Source: Solwaraspora sp. WMMA2056 (GTDB lineage Bacteria > Actinomycetota > Actinomycetes > Mycobacteriales > Micromonosporaceae). Taken from it: DNA of 64,000 nucleotides. The position numbers and the translations under genes were made by a program. The stretch is from NCBI RefSeq assembly GCF_030345095.1, contig NZ_CP128360.1, positions 1,116,001 through 1,180,000 of the forward strand. Reading direction: 5' to 3'. This document shows, piece after piece, positions 51,212-59,951 of this stretch (its first letter is position 1; every line of letters begins with the position of its first letter). The notes under the pieces are model-generated. The model did not search any database and was not told the DNA's origin. It worked only from the letters and a program-made list of their open reading frames with translations.

Positions 51212-52528
51212 GTGCGTACCGCCGTCGTGCTGTTCACCCGCGACCTGCGGGTGCACGACCACCCGGCACTGGCCACCGCCTGCGCCACCGCCGAGCGGGT
51301 CGTGCCGCTGTTCGTGCTCGACCCCCGGCTCGCCGGGCGCAGCCCCAACCGGGACCGGTTCCTGCACCAGGCCCTCGCCGACCTGCGCGCCGTGCTGCGC
51401 GAACGCGGCGGCGACCTGGTGCTGCGCCACGGCGACCCGGTCGCCGAGACGATCCGGCTCGCCCGCGACGTCGCCGCCGACGGTGTCGCGGTCTCCGCCG
51501 ATGTCAGCCACTACGCCCGGCAGCGGCAGCGGCGGCTACGCGACGAATGCGAGCGGCACCGCATCGCGTACCGCGACTTCCCCGGCCTGACCGTCGTCGA
51601 CCCGGCGGCGCTCACCCCGACCGGCGGCGACCACTACAAGGTCTTCACCCCGTACTTCCGGGCCTGGAGCGCCGCCGACTGGCGGAGCGCCTGTGCCGCC
51701 CCGGACCGGGTGCCGACCCCCGAGGGCCTGACCGTCGGCCGGCTGCCGGCGCTGCCCGCCGGCGAGTCGCCGCAGCCCGGCACCGGCGGGTCGCCGCAGG
51801 TCGCCGTCGGGGGCGAGACCGTCGGCCGGCGCCGACTGCGCGACTGGCTGGGCAACCTCGACCAGTACGGCGACCGCCACGACGACCTGCCCGGCGACGC
51901 CACCTCCCGGCTCAGTCCGTACCTGCGGTTCGGCTGCCTGTCCCCGCTGGAGGTGGCCACCGCCGCCGGTGACCGCGACGGGCCGTTCGTCCGGCAACTG
52001 TGCTGGCGGGACTTCCACTACCAGGTCGCGTACGCCTTCCCCGACCTGGCCACCACCGCCTACCGGCGGGGCGCCAAGGAGGAGTGGCGCTACGACGCCG
52101 CCGCGCTGGACGCCTGGCAGACCGGGCACACCGGGCTGCCGATCGTCGACGCCGGCATGCGACAGCTACGGGCCGAAGGCTGGATGCACAACCGGGCCCG
52201 GCTGATCACCGCCGCGTACCTGACCAAGGAGCTCGGCCTGGACTGGCGGGCCGGCCGGGCCTGGTTCGACCGGTGGCTGCTCGACGGCGACCTGCCGAAC
52301 AACTCCGGCAACTGGCAGTGGGTCGCCGGCACCGGCAACGACACCCGGCCCAACCGGCGGTTCAACCCGCTGCGCCAGGCCCACCGCTTCGACCCGGCCG
52401 GCGACTACGTCCGCCGCTGGGTGCCGGAGCTTGCCGACGTCACCGGAGCCGCCGTCCACGAGCCCTGGCGGTTGCCGCTGGCCGTCCGCGCCGGCCTCGA
52501 CTACCCGCCGCCACTGTCCGAGCGCTGA
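51212..52528 (+). CDS. phr: Deoxyribodipyrimidine photolyase (class I type)
   Basis: 438 residues from GTG 51212, 2 bp after crtB; the longer frame reading back into crtB is a shadow. TAVVLFTRDLRVHDHPAL starts the antenna domain. FAD and DNA contacts are seen in SRLSPYLRFGCLSP, WRDFHYQVAYAF, MRQLRAEGWMHNRARLI and NWQWVAGTGNDTRPNRRFNP. It repairs cyclobutane dimers with blue light. Its place in the operon fits light control by the LitR/CarH-type regulator. Confidence 0.95.
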   Translation: MRTAVVLFTRDLRVHDHPALATACATAERVVPLFVLDPRLAGRSPNRDRFLHQALADLRAVLRERGGDLVLRHGDPVAETIRLARDVAADGVAVSADVSHYARQRQRRLRDECERHRIAYRDFPGLTVVDPAALTPTGGDHYKVFTPYFRAWSAADWRSACAAPDRVPTPEGLTVGRLPALPAGESPQPGTGGSPQVAVGGETVGRRRLRDWLGNLDQYGDRHDDLPGDATSRLSPYLRFGCLSPLEVATAAGDRDGPFVRQLCWRDFHYQVAYAFPDLATTAYRRGAKEEWRYDAAALDAWQTGHTGLPIVDAGMRQLRAEGWMHNRARLITAAYLTKELGLDWRAGRAWFDRWLLDGDLPNNSGNWQWVAGTGNDTRPNRRFNPLRQAHRFDPAGDYVRRWVPELADVTGAAVHEPWRLPLAVRAGLDYPPPLSER

Positions 52529-52578
52529 GCTTCGCCGCCCGGTCGGTGGCGGTTCGTGCCCTCTGACATGCTGGGCCC

Positions 52579-53943
52579 ATGCGTGAGCCGGAACAGGTGG
52601 ACGTCGTGGTCGTCGGGCTCGGGGTCGGTGGCGAGGAGGTCGCCGGCCGGCTCGGCCAGGCCGGCCTGACCGTCGTCGGCGTCGAACGCCGACTCGTCGG
52701 CGGCGAATGCCCCTACTGGGGCTGCGTGCCGAGCAAGATGATGATCCGGGCCGCGAACGCCCTCGCCGAAGGGCGGCGCATCGACGGCCTGGCCGGCACC
52801 GCCAGCGTCCGTCCGGACTGGACACCGGTGGCGCGGCGGATCCGCGACGAGGCCACCGCCGACTGGACCGACACCGCCGCCGTGGACCGGCTCACCACCA
52901 AAGGGGTACGGGTGCTGCACGGCACCGCCCGGCTCACCGGACCCGGCCGGGTCGACGTCGACGGGCAGTCCTTCACCGCCCGCCGGGGCGTCGTCCTCGC
53001 CACCGGCACCGTCGCCGTGGTGCCACCGATCGACGGCCTCGCCGGTACGCCGTACTGGACCAACAAGGAAGCCATCGAGGTCACCGAGCTGCCCGAGTCG
53101 CTGGTCGTCCTCGGCGGCGGCGCGATCGGGCTGGAGCTGGCCCAGGTCTTCGCCCGGTTCGGCGTACGGGTGACCATCGTCGAGGCCGGCGAGCGGCTGC
53201 TGTCCCGCGAGGAGCCGGAGTCGTCGGCGCTGGCCGCCCGGGTCCTCGGCGACGACGGGGTACGGATCCGGCTCGGCAGCCGTGCCGAGTGGATCGAGCA
53301 CCGCGACGACACGTTCGCCGTACACCTGTCCCAGGGCGGCCCGGAGAGCGGACAGCGACTGCTGGTCGCCACCGGCCGGCGCAGCGACCTCGGCGACCTC
53401 GGCCTCGACACCGTCGGCCTGGACCCGGCCGCCCGGCACCTGCCGGTCGACGAGCGGATGCGCGTCGGCGACGGGATGTGGGCGGTCGGCGACGTCGCCG
53501 GCCACGGCGCCTTCACCCACCTGGCCATGTACCAGGCGGACGTGGCGGTCCGCGACATCCTCGACCAGGGCGGGCCGGCCGCCGAGTACCGGGCGGTGCC
53601 CCGGGTCACCTTCACCGACCCGGAGATCGGCGCCGTCGGCCTGACCGAGCAGCAGGCCCGCGAGCAGGGCATCGACGTGCGGACCGCGATCACCGACGTC
53701 GCGGACTCGTCCCGCGGCTGGATCCACGGGCCGGGCAACGACGGCTTCGTCAAGCTGGTCGCCGACGCCGACCGGGGGGTGCTGGTCGGGGCGACGTCGG
53801 CCGGTCCGACCGGCGGCGAGGTGCTCGGCGCGCTCGCCGTCGCCGTCCACGGTGAAGTGCCGCTGACCAGCCTGCGACACATGATCTACGCGTACCCGAC
53901 CGTGCACCGCGCCATCCAGACCGCCGTAGCGCAACTCACCTGA
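52579..53943 (+). CDS. Pyridine nucleotide-disulfide oxidoreductase (Lpd/mercuric-reductase family)
   Basis: 454 residues. VDVVVVGLGVGGEEVAGRLGQ is the FAD site, GGECPYWGCVPSKMM the redox disulfide, and VVLGGGAIGLELAQVFARFGVRVTIVEAGERLL the NAD(P) site. GMWAVGDVAGHGAFTHLAMYQ follows, and the dimerization domain starts VPRVTFTDPEIGAVGLTE. The usual His-Glu pair near the C-terminus reads AYPTVHRA (H without a following xxxxE), as in the mercuric-reductase-like branch. No partner complex is near; the substrate is unknown. Confidence 0.88.
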   Translation: MREPEQVDVVVVGLGVGGEEVAGRLGQAGLTVVGVERRLVGGECPYWGCVPSKMMIRAANALAEGRRIDGLAGTASVRPDWTPVARRIRDEATADWTDTAAVDRLTTKGVRVLHGTARLTGPGRVDVDGQSFTARRGVVLATGTVAVVPPIDGLAGTPYWTNKEAIEVTELPESLVVLGGGAIGLELAQVFARFGVRVTIVEAGERLLSREEPESSALAARVLGDDGVRIRLGSRAEWIEHRDDTFAVHLSQGGPESGQRLLVATGRRSDLGDLGLDTVGLDPAARHLPVDERMRVGDGMWAVGDVAGHGAFTHLAMYQADVAVRDILDQGGPAAEYRAVPRVTFTDPEIGAVGLTEQQAREQGIDVRTAITDVADSSRGWIHGPGNDGFVKLVADADRGVLVGATSAGPTGGEVLGALAVAVHGEVPLTSLRHMIYAYPTVHRAIQTAVAQLT

Positions 53944-53991
53944 CCACCGACGTACTGCAATCCGGAGCCGGGCAAGGAATGATGGTCGTCC

Positions 53992-55227
53992 ATGAGATAC
54001 TTCCCGGACGGCTTCCTCTTCGGCGTCGCCACCTCCGGCCACCAGACCGAGGGCGACAACACCAGCAGCGACACCTGGTTCCTGGAGAACATCGCGCCGA
54101 CGGTCTTCACCGAACGCTCCGGCCGGGCCTGCAACAGTTGGGAACTGTGGCAGGAAGATCTGGATCTGGTGCAGGCAATGGGGCTGGGCGCGTTCCGGTT
54201 CTCCATCGAGTGGGCCCGGGTCGAGCCGCAGGAGGGCACGTTCGCCAGCGAAGCGTTGGACCACTACGCGGCGATCGTCGACGGCTGCGCGCAGCGGGGC
54301 CTGGCAGCGGTGGTGACGCTCAACCACATGACCTGCCCGCACTGGTTCGCCAAGCGCGGTGGCTGGCTCGACCCGGCCGCACCGGAGCTGTTCGCCCGCT
54401 ACTGCGACCAGGTGATGCGCCACCTCGGTGACCGGATCGCGGTGGCCGTCACCCTCAACGAGCCGAACCTGCCGCAGCTGCTCTCCTGGACCGATGTGCC
54501 CGAGTCGGACCGGAAACTGGAACGGGCCACCCTGGAGGCGGCCAGCGCGGCCGCCGGGGTGCCCCGCTACCGGGTCAGCAACATCATGCTGCCGGAGGAG
54601 TTCGACGCGATGCGCGACGGCATGACGGCCGGTCATCTCGCCGCCCGTACGGCGATCAAGGCCAGGCGGCCCGACCTGCCGGTGGGGCTGTCCATCGCCA
54701 TCGTCGACGACCGGGTGACCGGCGACGACGCCACGCTGCGCGACCGCAAGCGCGCCGAGGTGTACGACCACTGGCTGCGGCTGGCCAGCGCCGACGACTT
54801 CATCGGCATCCAGAACTACGAGAGTGCCGGCTACGACGCCAACGGCCTGTTGCCGCCGCCGCCCGGGGCCACCCTGCACCAGCTGGGCTCGGCGATCGAC
54901 CCGACGTCACTCGGCGGTGCGGTGCGGTACGCGTACCAGGTCAGCGGGGTGCCGGTCTTCGTGACCGAACACGGCGTCGGTGTCGACGACGACGCCCTGC
55001 GGGCCGACTTCATCGCACCGTCGCTCGCCGGTCTGCTCGACGCGATCGACGACGGCGTACCGGTGCTCGGCTACTGCCACTGGACGCTGCTGGACAACTT
55101 CGAGTGGGCCGCCGGCTACCGCTTCCACTTCGGCCTGCACATCGTCGACCGGGAGACCTTCGCTCGGACCCCGAAGCCGAGCACCGCCCGGTACGCCGCC
55201 GTCGCGACCAGCCGCGCCCTGCCCTGA
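53992..55227 (+). CDS. Glycoside hydrolase family 1 (beta-glucosidase-like)
   Basis: 411 residues from ATG 53992. FLFGVATSGHQTEGDN opens the barrel, VAVTLNEPNLP holds the acid/base Glu, and PVFVTEHGVGVDD holds the nucleophile Glu (usual ENG is EHG here). WTLLDNFEWAAGYRFHFGLHIVD is the family end. It is a cytoplasmic beta-glycosidase; the sugar is not clear. It is 48 bp after the flavoenzyme gene and the last member of the plus-strand run. Confidence 0.93.
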   Translation: MRYFPDGFLFGVATSGHQTEGDNTSSDTWFLENIAPTVFTERSGRACNSWELWQEDLDLVQAMGLGAFRFSIEWARVEPQEGTFASEALDHYAAIVDGCAQRGLAAVVTLNHMTCPHWFAKRGGWLDPAAPELFARYCDQVMRHLGDRIAVAVTLNEPNLPQLLSWTDVPESDRKLERATLEAASAAAGVPRYRVSNIMLPEEFDAMRDGMTAGHLAARTAIKARRPDLPVGLSIAIVDDRVTGDDATLRDRKRAEVYDHWLRLASADDFIGIQNYESAGYDANGLLPPPPGATLHQLGSAIDPTSLGGAVRYAYQVSGVPVFVTEHGVGVDDDALRADFIAPSLAGLLDAIDDGVPVLGYCHWTLLDNFEWAAGYRFHFGLHIVDRETFARTPKPSTARYAAVATSRALP

Positions 55228-55270
55228 TCATCCAGCACCCTCCACTCATCATCCGGCGGGACCCCGCCGG

Positions 55271-55540
55271 TCAGCTCACCCGGTGCGGCGGCAGCCGGTA
55301 GCCGAGTTGCTGGCCGTAGGTCATCAGTGGACGCAGCGTCGGGACCAGGACGGTAGCCTCCGTCGACCAGTGGCGTCCCCGGTTTCCGTCGAGTCGACGG
55401 TGCCGGGCCGTCGTACGGCCGCGTTGGTGTTGTCCGTGCCGTTCGCGGCGCAGGTATTCGAGTCGCCTGGACGCCGTGGACCGGCCGGAGCGCCAGTCGA
55501 GCCAGCGCAGCCACCAGTCACGTACCATCTCGGTGATCAT
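55271..55540 (-). CDS. Small basic protein of unknown function
   Basis: 89 residues from ATG 55540, with a strong AAGGAGA site seven bases before it, which makes the start credible. The sequence is rich in Arg, Trp and His (MITEMVRDWWLRWLDWRSGR). The opening resembles the MRELWRRWRLRR start of the DivIVA-like gene at 22221-22583, but the rest does not align. No function is assigned. It follows the 85-residue gene by 22 bp in an accessory block. Confidence 0.55.
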   Translation of the reverse strand: MITEMVRDWWLRWLDWRSGRSTASRRLEYLRRERHGQHQRGRTTARHRRLDGNRGRHWSTEATVLVPTLRPLMTYGQQLGYRLPPHRVS

Positions 55541-55562
55541 CTTTTCTCTCCTTGATCAATTG

Positions 55563-55820
55563 CTATGTCGACTGCCGTTTGGCCAGTCGGTAGAGTCCGT
55601 CGCGTTGCACGAATATCTCCCGCCGCTCGGCGGCGTACCCACGTTCGTCTATGACGTAGCCGGTGAGCCAGACCCAGCCGTCGTAGGTCGGTTTCCGGTC
55701 CACCGAGATGACCCGAAATCGAACTCTCCGGTCGCCGGCGAACTGCATGCGCGCTTCCTGGCCGACCAACAGCACGTCCCCTGGTTTCGGCTCCGGCGTC
55801 CGCAGCAGCCGGCTACCCAT
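55563..55820 (-). CDS. Small protein, intact relative of the 12437-12622 remnant
   Basis: 85 residues from ATG 55820 (GGAAGG before it); ATG 55832 is possible. PGDVLLVGQEARMQFAGDRR, FRVISVDRKPTYDGWVW and AAERREIFVQRDGLYRL suggest a small beta-rich domain. The C-terminal half is repeated, truncated, at 12437-12622. It overlaps the upstream membrane protein gene by 8 bp. The family is not recognised; its spread suggests a mobile accessory gene. Confidence 0.7.
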   Translation of the reverse strand: MGSRLLRTPEPKPGDVLLVGQEARMQFAGDRRVRFRVISVDRKPTYDGWVWLTGYVIDERGYAAERREIFVQRDGLYRLAKRQST

Positions 55821-55983
55821 CGGGCCTTCCATCGCCTCGTGGCCGTTGGACACCGTCGGCGCCCCGCTCCATCGGCCAGGTCGCGCGCCCGCAGCTGGGG
55901 CACCATCTGGATTTGACTTTGAACGACCACAGCCCGGCGCAGAAGCCGAGCAGCGCCGCCCCGACGAGCGCCCCCACCTCCAC
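55813..55983 (-). CDS. Tiny membrane protein with a CPSCG zinc ribbon half
   Basis: 56 residues from GTG 55983. One hydrophobic segment (VGALVGAALLGFCAGLWSF) is followed by KVKSRWCPSCGRATWPM, a cysteine pair of zinc-ribbon type, and a charged tail. It overlaps the next gene by 8 bp. The membrane position and metal site are inferred. It is the first gene of the minus-strand accessory operon, divergent from the Scr1-like regulator. Confidence 0.65.
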   Translation of the reverse strand: MEVGALVGAALLGFCAGLWSFKVKSRWCPSCGRATWPMERGADGVQRPRGDGRPDG

Positions 55984-56106
55984 CGTCGCCCCCTCACTCG
56001 TCGAGTCAATCTCCCGTCGTGATCCACCCTGGACTCCTGCCCGAACATAGGGCAATATGAAAATCGCAGAGATAAAGATGAGCCCGAGTTATTGGAGGTT
56101 ATAAAC

Positions 56107-56871
56107 ATGACTGAACTGCCTGTAGAGCTTCGACGGCTCCGGCTGTCCCAGCGCATGAACCAGACCCAGTTGGCCAAAGCGGCAGGCGTGTCGAAGTCGC
56201 TCATCGCCAGCTTCGAGACCGGCCGGCTGGTGCCCAAGGAGGACACCGCGAAGGATCTCGACAAGTTACTGAACTCCGGTGACCAGCTTCAGCAGCTGTC
56301 GAGAGAGGGCAGAGAGGACCGCCAACCTTGGCTGCGCTCCTGGGTCGACCACGAGCGACGCGCGGTGCTGCTACGGGCCTGGGAGCCGACCCTGGTTCCT
56401 GGGCTGCTGCAGACCGAGGCGTACATGCGGCAGGTCTTCACGGGCGTGCCGTCCAACCGGGGCCGGCTCGAGGAGGTGATCGCGACCCGTCAGGAGCGGC
56501 AACGCGCGGTGCTGGACCGCGATCCCCCGGTGGACCTGGTGGTCCTGGTCGAGGAGACCGCGTTGCGTCGTGGTCCGCGCGAGGTGATGAAGGACCAGCT
56601 TGCCCACCTGGTCGACCTCGGGCACCGGCCAACCATCCGGATCCGTGCGGTCCCCGAGTCGGCCGGCCTCCACGCTGGCCTCAGCGGACCTCTGGCGCTG
56701 GCCACCATGAGCGACGGGAGGCGGGTCGGCTATCTGGACGATCTGCTGCGAGGACGCCTCGCCACCACCGCTGGTGACGTACTCGAACTGGAACTAATCT
56801 GGGAGGCAGTCAACGAGTTGGCGCTGTCCGCCGACCAGACCCGAGACCTGATGTTAAGGATGATCCAGTGA
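56107..56871 (+). CDS. Scr1/DUF5753-type helix-turn-helix regulator
   Basis: 254 residues from ATG 56107 with TTGGAGG upstream. The XRE domain (RRLRLSQRMNQTQLAKAAGVSKSLIASFETG) is followed by a DUF5753 domain: RSWVDHERRAVLLRAWEPTLVPGLLQTEAYMR, VVLVEETALRRG and RIRAVPESAGLHAGLSGP. Such proteins occur in large numbers in actinobacteria next to DUF397 genes and act as antitoxin-like or morphogenesis regulators. The stop overlaps the DUF397 start (GTGA). The upstream 60 bp are A/T-rich. Confidence 0.9.
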   Translation: MTELPVELRRLRLSQRMNQTQLAKAAGVSKSLIASFETGRLVPKEDTAKDLDKLLNSGDQLQQLSREGREDRQPWLRSWVDHERRAVLLRAWEPTLVPGLLQTEAYMRQVFTGVPSNRGRLEEVIATRQERQRAVLDRDPPVDLVVLVEETALRRGPREVMKDQLAHLVDLGHRPTIRIRAVPESAGLHAGLSGPLALATMSDGRRVGYLDDLLRGRLATTAGDVLELELIWEAVNELALSADQTRDLMLRMIQ

Positions 56872-57056
56872 TCAATGAACCAGCATGGCGGAAGTCGTCG
56901 CGGTCGAACGGTGCATCCGGCAACTGCGTCGAGGTAGCCGACAACCTGCCCGGCCGGGTGCTGGTCCGGGACACCAAGGACCGCGACGGCGGCACCCTGG
57001 CCTTCGGCCCGTCCGCCTGGCGCTCCTTCGTCGAGCTGGCCAAGCACCACCACTGA
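56868..57056 (+). CDS. DUF397 protein, partner of the Scr1-like regulator
   Basis: 62 residues from GTG 56868, translationally coupled to the regulator. PAWRKSSRSNGASGNCVEVAD, VLVRDTKDRDGGTLAFGPSAWRSFVE is the whole DUF397 domain. These small proteins bind and inhibit their cognate XRE regulators or act as toxin-like partners. Function here is inferred from pairing. Confidence 0.92.
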   Translation: MINEPAWRKSSRSNGASGNCVEVADNLPGRVLVRDTKDRDGGTLAFGPSAWRSFVELAKHHH

Positions 57057-57204
57057 CCAGCCGCGCCTACCACTCCTCCGCCGACAATATCGAGAAGCGC
57101 CTGCCCTGGTCTCAGGGGATGGAGCCGTCCCGTACGCCCGCCGGACCGCTGGCGTAGCGTGACCGCAAATCGCGCATCTCGGTCTATCGAGTCTCGGTGC
57201 GCCG

Positions 57205-57264
57205 TCGAGTGGAGGGCTCAGGCACGTTATTCGCGCGAGTAACGTGCCTGAGCCCTCCACTCGA
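57205..57264. terminator. Perfect 25-bp inverted repeat with 10-nt loop
   Basis: Arms 57205-57229 and 57240-57264 are exact reverse complements, starting TCGAGTGGAGGGCTC; the loop is TTCGCGCGAG. It follows the DUF397 gene by 150 bp and resembles the 22171-22229 hairpin in arm sequence. The 523-bp gap from 57057 to 57579 holds only this element; the remaining frames look like decayed or non-coding DNA. Confidence 0.65.
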
Positions 57265-57579
57265 AGCAGCGTCGCCGATCGCGGGCGTCCGGATCTGAAC
57301 CTGCCACCACGCGCTGCTCCGGCGGTTGACGGTGTCGGGGCGGTACAGCGAGATCCGCTCACGCCGCGAACCGATCGTCCCAACGGGTGATGGCGGTGCC
57401 AGCTGCCGGCTCCGGACGCGCCGAGATCAGCACAGCTGATCATCCCGATGTTCGTACAGGTGCCCCGCTGGCAATCGTTTGCGCGACCCGACCACAGCCC
57501 ACGCCGATGGTGATGTCGTTTCTCGCTGCCGACCACCAAACCGCGATGCGCAACTCGGCGCGACGTCTTCGCGTTGAGG

Positions 57580-58800
57580 TTAGGTAAGCCGGTTCATGGC
57601 AGCCCGGATCTTCAGCCATGACGGGTCGCTGTCTGATGCGTCGGTGACCGTTTGCAGATCGCTGGGCTGCCAGATCCGGTTTCCATCGGTGAGGTCAAGT
57701 TGGTTCATGTCGATGACCGAAGCCTCAGAGGTGCCGGCAAGGAACTCGGTTACTGCGGCGGTTGATGCCTCGGCTGGGCCGGCCCGTCCCCCCGACAGCA
57801 CCAGAAGCGTGCCGTCGCGGCCGGCAACGATCAACTCGCCTGTAGCGGCGGCCGCCAGGGCCGTCACCATCGACCCGGGCAGCGCATCAAACTCGGCCGC
57901 CCGTTTCCCGTCGATCTCGAACTCGATGACGGCACCCTCCGGCGTACCGATCCAGAGAACACCCGGAGCTGGCCCGAACGCGACGTTGTGGCGCGACCAG
58001 GCGCGCATATTGTCCACCCGCTCCTGCGGGTACGGGTACTCCGGACTTGGGTCCCCGAGTGTCAGGCCGAGAACGCGACGCAGCGAAGGAAACTCGAACA
58101 CCTCCAGCGATTCTTCGTAGGCGTTGCCCCGCACTACGAAATACCGCCCATCCGGGCTGAAGATAGGTGTCTCGTATCCGTCGCAGTCGAGGACCAACAC
58201 CCGCCGCAATGGCCGCAGCACCGGCTCATCCCGAGAGAAGAGCACCAGCGTGGCACCCTGCTCGCTTTGTAGAGTGGCTAAGAGGCCACCGCCCGGATAC
58301 GCCGCGACTCCGGTGTCCCAGCGCGGGCCGACTGCGGTTGCGCCGGAGGCGAGGTCGAGCGCGATGGAGGACTCCCAGCCGTTCTCTCCGCCGCTGGGCG
58401 ACAACCAGAGCGTCTGACCGTCCGGACCGAATGCCACTTCCCGTTGGTACTCAGTCGGCGGAACGCCATCGATTGTGGTGATGCCCAAAGGAGTCCAGCA
58501 GGCCGTACTGTTACCGTCCGCTACGATCAGCTGCGGCTCGTCCGGATGCCAGGCGGCGGAGGGTGTCCGCTTGCGCCGGGCATAGTCGGGGGCGTCGTAG
58601 ACGGCCGAATCTGCACCGACACCGCCAACCTCGCGCAACTGCCCGACCGTGTACTCCCAGATCCGGATCGCCGGGCGTTCGGTCTCCCAACCGGCTATCA
58701 ACGGCAGCCTGGGATGGCAGAGCAACCGTTCGAGCGTGGTTACGGACCGCATCTGCGCCAAGATTTCCACCGGCGCATCGTACCGGTGAGAATCGCTCAT
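57580..58800 (-). CDS. Beta-propeller-like protein of unknown function
   Basis: 406 residues from ATG 58800. Repeated blade-like patterns are seen: RIWEYTVGQLREV, AAWHPDEPQLIVADGNS, VAFGPDGQTLWLSP, PIFSPDGRYFVVRGN, VLWIGTPEGAVIEFEIDG and LIVAGRDGTLLVLSGG. This suggests a seven-bladed WD40-like propeller without a signal peptide. The C-terminal 50 residues are a different domain. No function is assigned. A broken Nudix gene abuts its start with an ATGA overlap. G/C content is a little lower than in core genes. Confidence 0.75.
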   Translation of the reverse strand: MSDSHRYDAPVEILAQMRSVTTLERLLCHPRLPLIAGWETERPAIRIWEYTVGQLREVGGVGADSAVYDAPDYARRKRTPSAAWHPDEPQLIVADGNSTACWTPLGITTIDGVPPTEYQREVAFGPDGQTLWLSPSGGENGWESSIALDLASGATAVGPRWDTGVAAYPGGGLLATLQSEQGATLVLFSRDEPVLRPLRRVLVLDCDGYETPIFSPDGRYFVVRGNAYEESLEVFEFPSLRRVLGLTLGDPSPEYPYPQERVDNMRAWSRHNVAFGPAPGVLWIGTPEGAVIEFEIDGKRAAEFDALPGSMVTALAAAATGELIVAGRDGTLLVLSGGRAGPAEASTAAVTEFLAGTSEASVIDMNQLDLTDGNRIWQPSDLQTVTDASDSDPSWLKIRAAMNRLT

Positions 58801-59029
58801 GGACGGGCTACCGGGCCAGCGGATATGACCTTGAACTCGCCGACCTGCCGCTGCTGTCTGGATCTGCTGCGGATCGGGCGTTCAGGGGATCCGAGGGGGT
58901 AGACGGCGTCCGTGCTGCTGATCAGTTCGTCCAGCGGCCACCAGCGGTGTCCGACGTGGTGTCGGCCCAGCCGAGATCGGCGTACCCGGAGCGCTTCGGG
59001 TGCGTCGAGCGCAGGCGGGTCCAGCTACA
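58797..59029 (-). pseudogene. Frameshifted 3' fragment of a Nudix hydrolase gene
   Basis: One frame reads WTRLRSTHPKRSGYADLGWA then DTTSDT; a neighbouring frame continues HRWWPLDELISSTDAVYPLG. Together they match the C-terminal half of a Nudix enzyme (RWWPLDEL, VYP). The Nudix box itself and the start are missing, and the frame changes near 58958. The second frame ends in TGA overlapping the propeller start, so the genes were once coupled. Confidence 0.6.
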
Positions 59030-59032
59030 CCG

Positions 59033-59569
59033 TTACCGGGAACTGTGGTAGACGACGCCATCGAGTTCGTCGTCGGCGTAGGCGGCCGAGTTGGTGAGGT
59101 GTCCATCGTACGGTCCCACCTTGGTCACTGTGGCACCGTCGCGGAACACGATCTGCAGGCCGTGCTCAGGTTCCCAGGCACACTCGCCCCCGATCGAGAC
59201 ATAGACGCGGCGATCGTCGTAGGGGTCGCGCACGACGATCGGCTCGTTGCCAAGCTGGACATGGGCCAGGACCTCGTCGGGGCCGCTGATCCCAACGTGC
59301 CACTCGTCGTCGCCGGCGGCCAGGAGGTCATCCGCGACATCGCGGTAGTAGGCGTAGATCGATGGCGCAGCCACCGCCAACGCCGATCGGTCGAGCGCGA
59401 GGAAGTTGCGAATCGCGGCGTGGAAGTCCTCCTGCGCCGGGTCGTCGTCGTAGCCGTCGACCCGGATGCGGCAAGACCCACCGCCCAACACCGGCACCGG
59501 TATCGGCGCACTGCGATACCAGCCCGGCTCGGCGGTCTTCGTCACCGTACCGAGATGGGGAATCTGCAC
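59033..59569 (-). CDS. DUF6985 family protein
   Basis: 178 residues from GTG 59569 (GTG 59572 possible). VQIPHLGTVTKTAEPGWYRS begins the domain; VDGYDDDPAQEDFHAAIRNFLAL and RRVYVSIGGECAWEPEHGLQIVFRDG, ending DELDGVVYHSSR, match the DUF6985 pattern as I know it. Relatives are found near polymorphic toxins and immunity proteins. No toxin gene is adjacent, but the broken Nudix gene lies directly downstream. The function is unknown. Confidence 0.75.
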   Translation of the reverse strand: MQIPHLGTVTKTAEPGWYRSAPIPVPVLGGGSCRIRVDGYDDDPAQEDFHAAIRNFLALDRSALAVAAPSIYAYYRDVADDLLAAGDDEWHVGISGPDEVLAHVQLGNEPIVVRDPYDDRRVYVSIGGECAWEPEHGLQIVFRDGATVTKVGPYDGHLTNSAAYADDELDGVVYHSSR

Positions 59570-59940
59570 ACCACCACCGTAGTCCTCGCGGTGAGGCAGC
59601 CTCTGATGAAGCATCCGCACCTGCCGCCGTCGGGCGTCACACCGAGTCGCAGGCGGCAATCGAGGCACGACCTTGCCGATGGTGTCGAGTCGTCGCAGGA
59701 CGACGACGGCCACCTCCGCGAACGATTTGCGGACGTGCCCCTCCCCGCGGCCCCCTCCGCGGCCGACAAGGCGACCCTGGTCGATGAACTGGCCACCACC
59801 TTGCGAGGCAAGACGGCACGACCCGTGCTCCGGGTCAAGCTCGGGCGGCGGCCGATAGGTCCAGGCCGAGCTCAGGCGGGAGATTGTCGGTACGCGATGC
59901 TCTGCTCTTCTCGGCCTTCCGTCAGGGTACGAACTCATGC
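59570..59940. other. Stretch without a credible gene
   Basis: All six frames are open in parts, but none has a ribosome site, a recognisable domain or a consistent codon pattern. A minus-strand frame continues upstream of the DUF6985 gene (YRPPPELDPEHGS region), which may be a decayed 5' gene. I see nothing that can be named. Confidence 0.5.
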
Positions 59941-59951
59941 GGCAAGCCAAA

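Noticed and set aside
58563-59051. Plus-strand open frame of 162 residues
   Set aside because: It covers the start of the propeller gene and the Nudix relic on the other strand and shows no domain.
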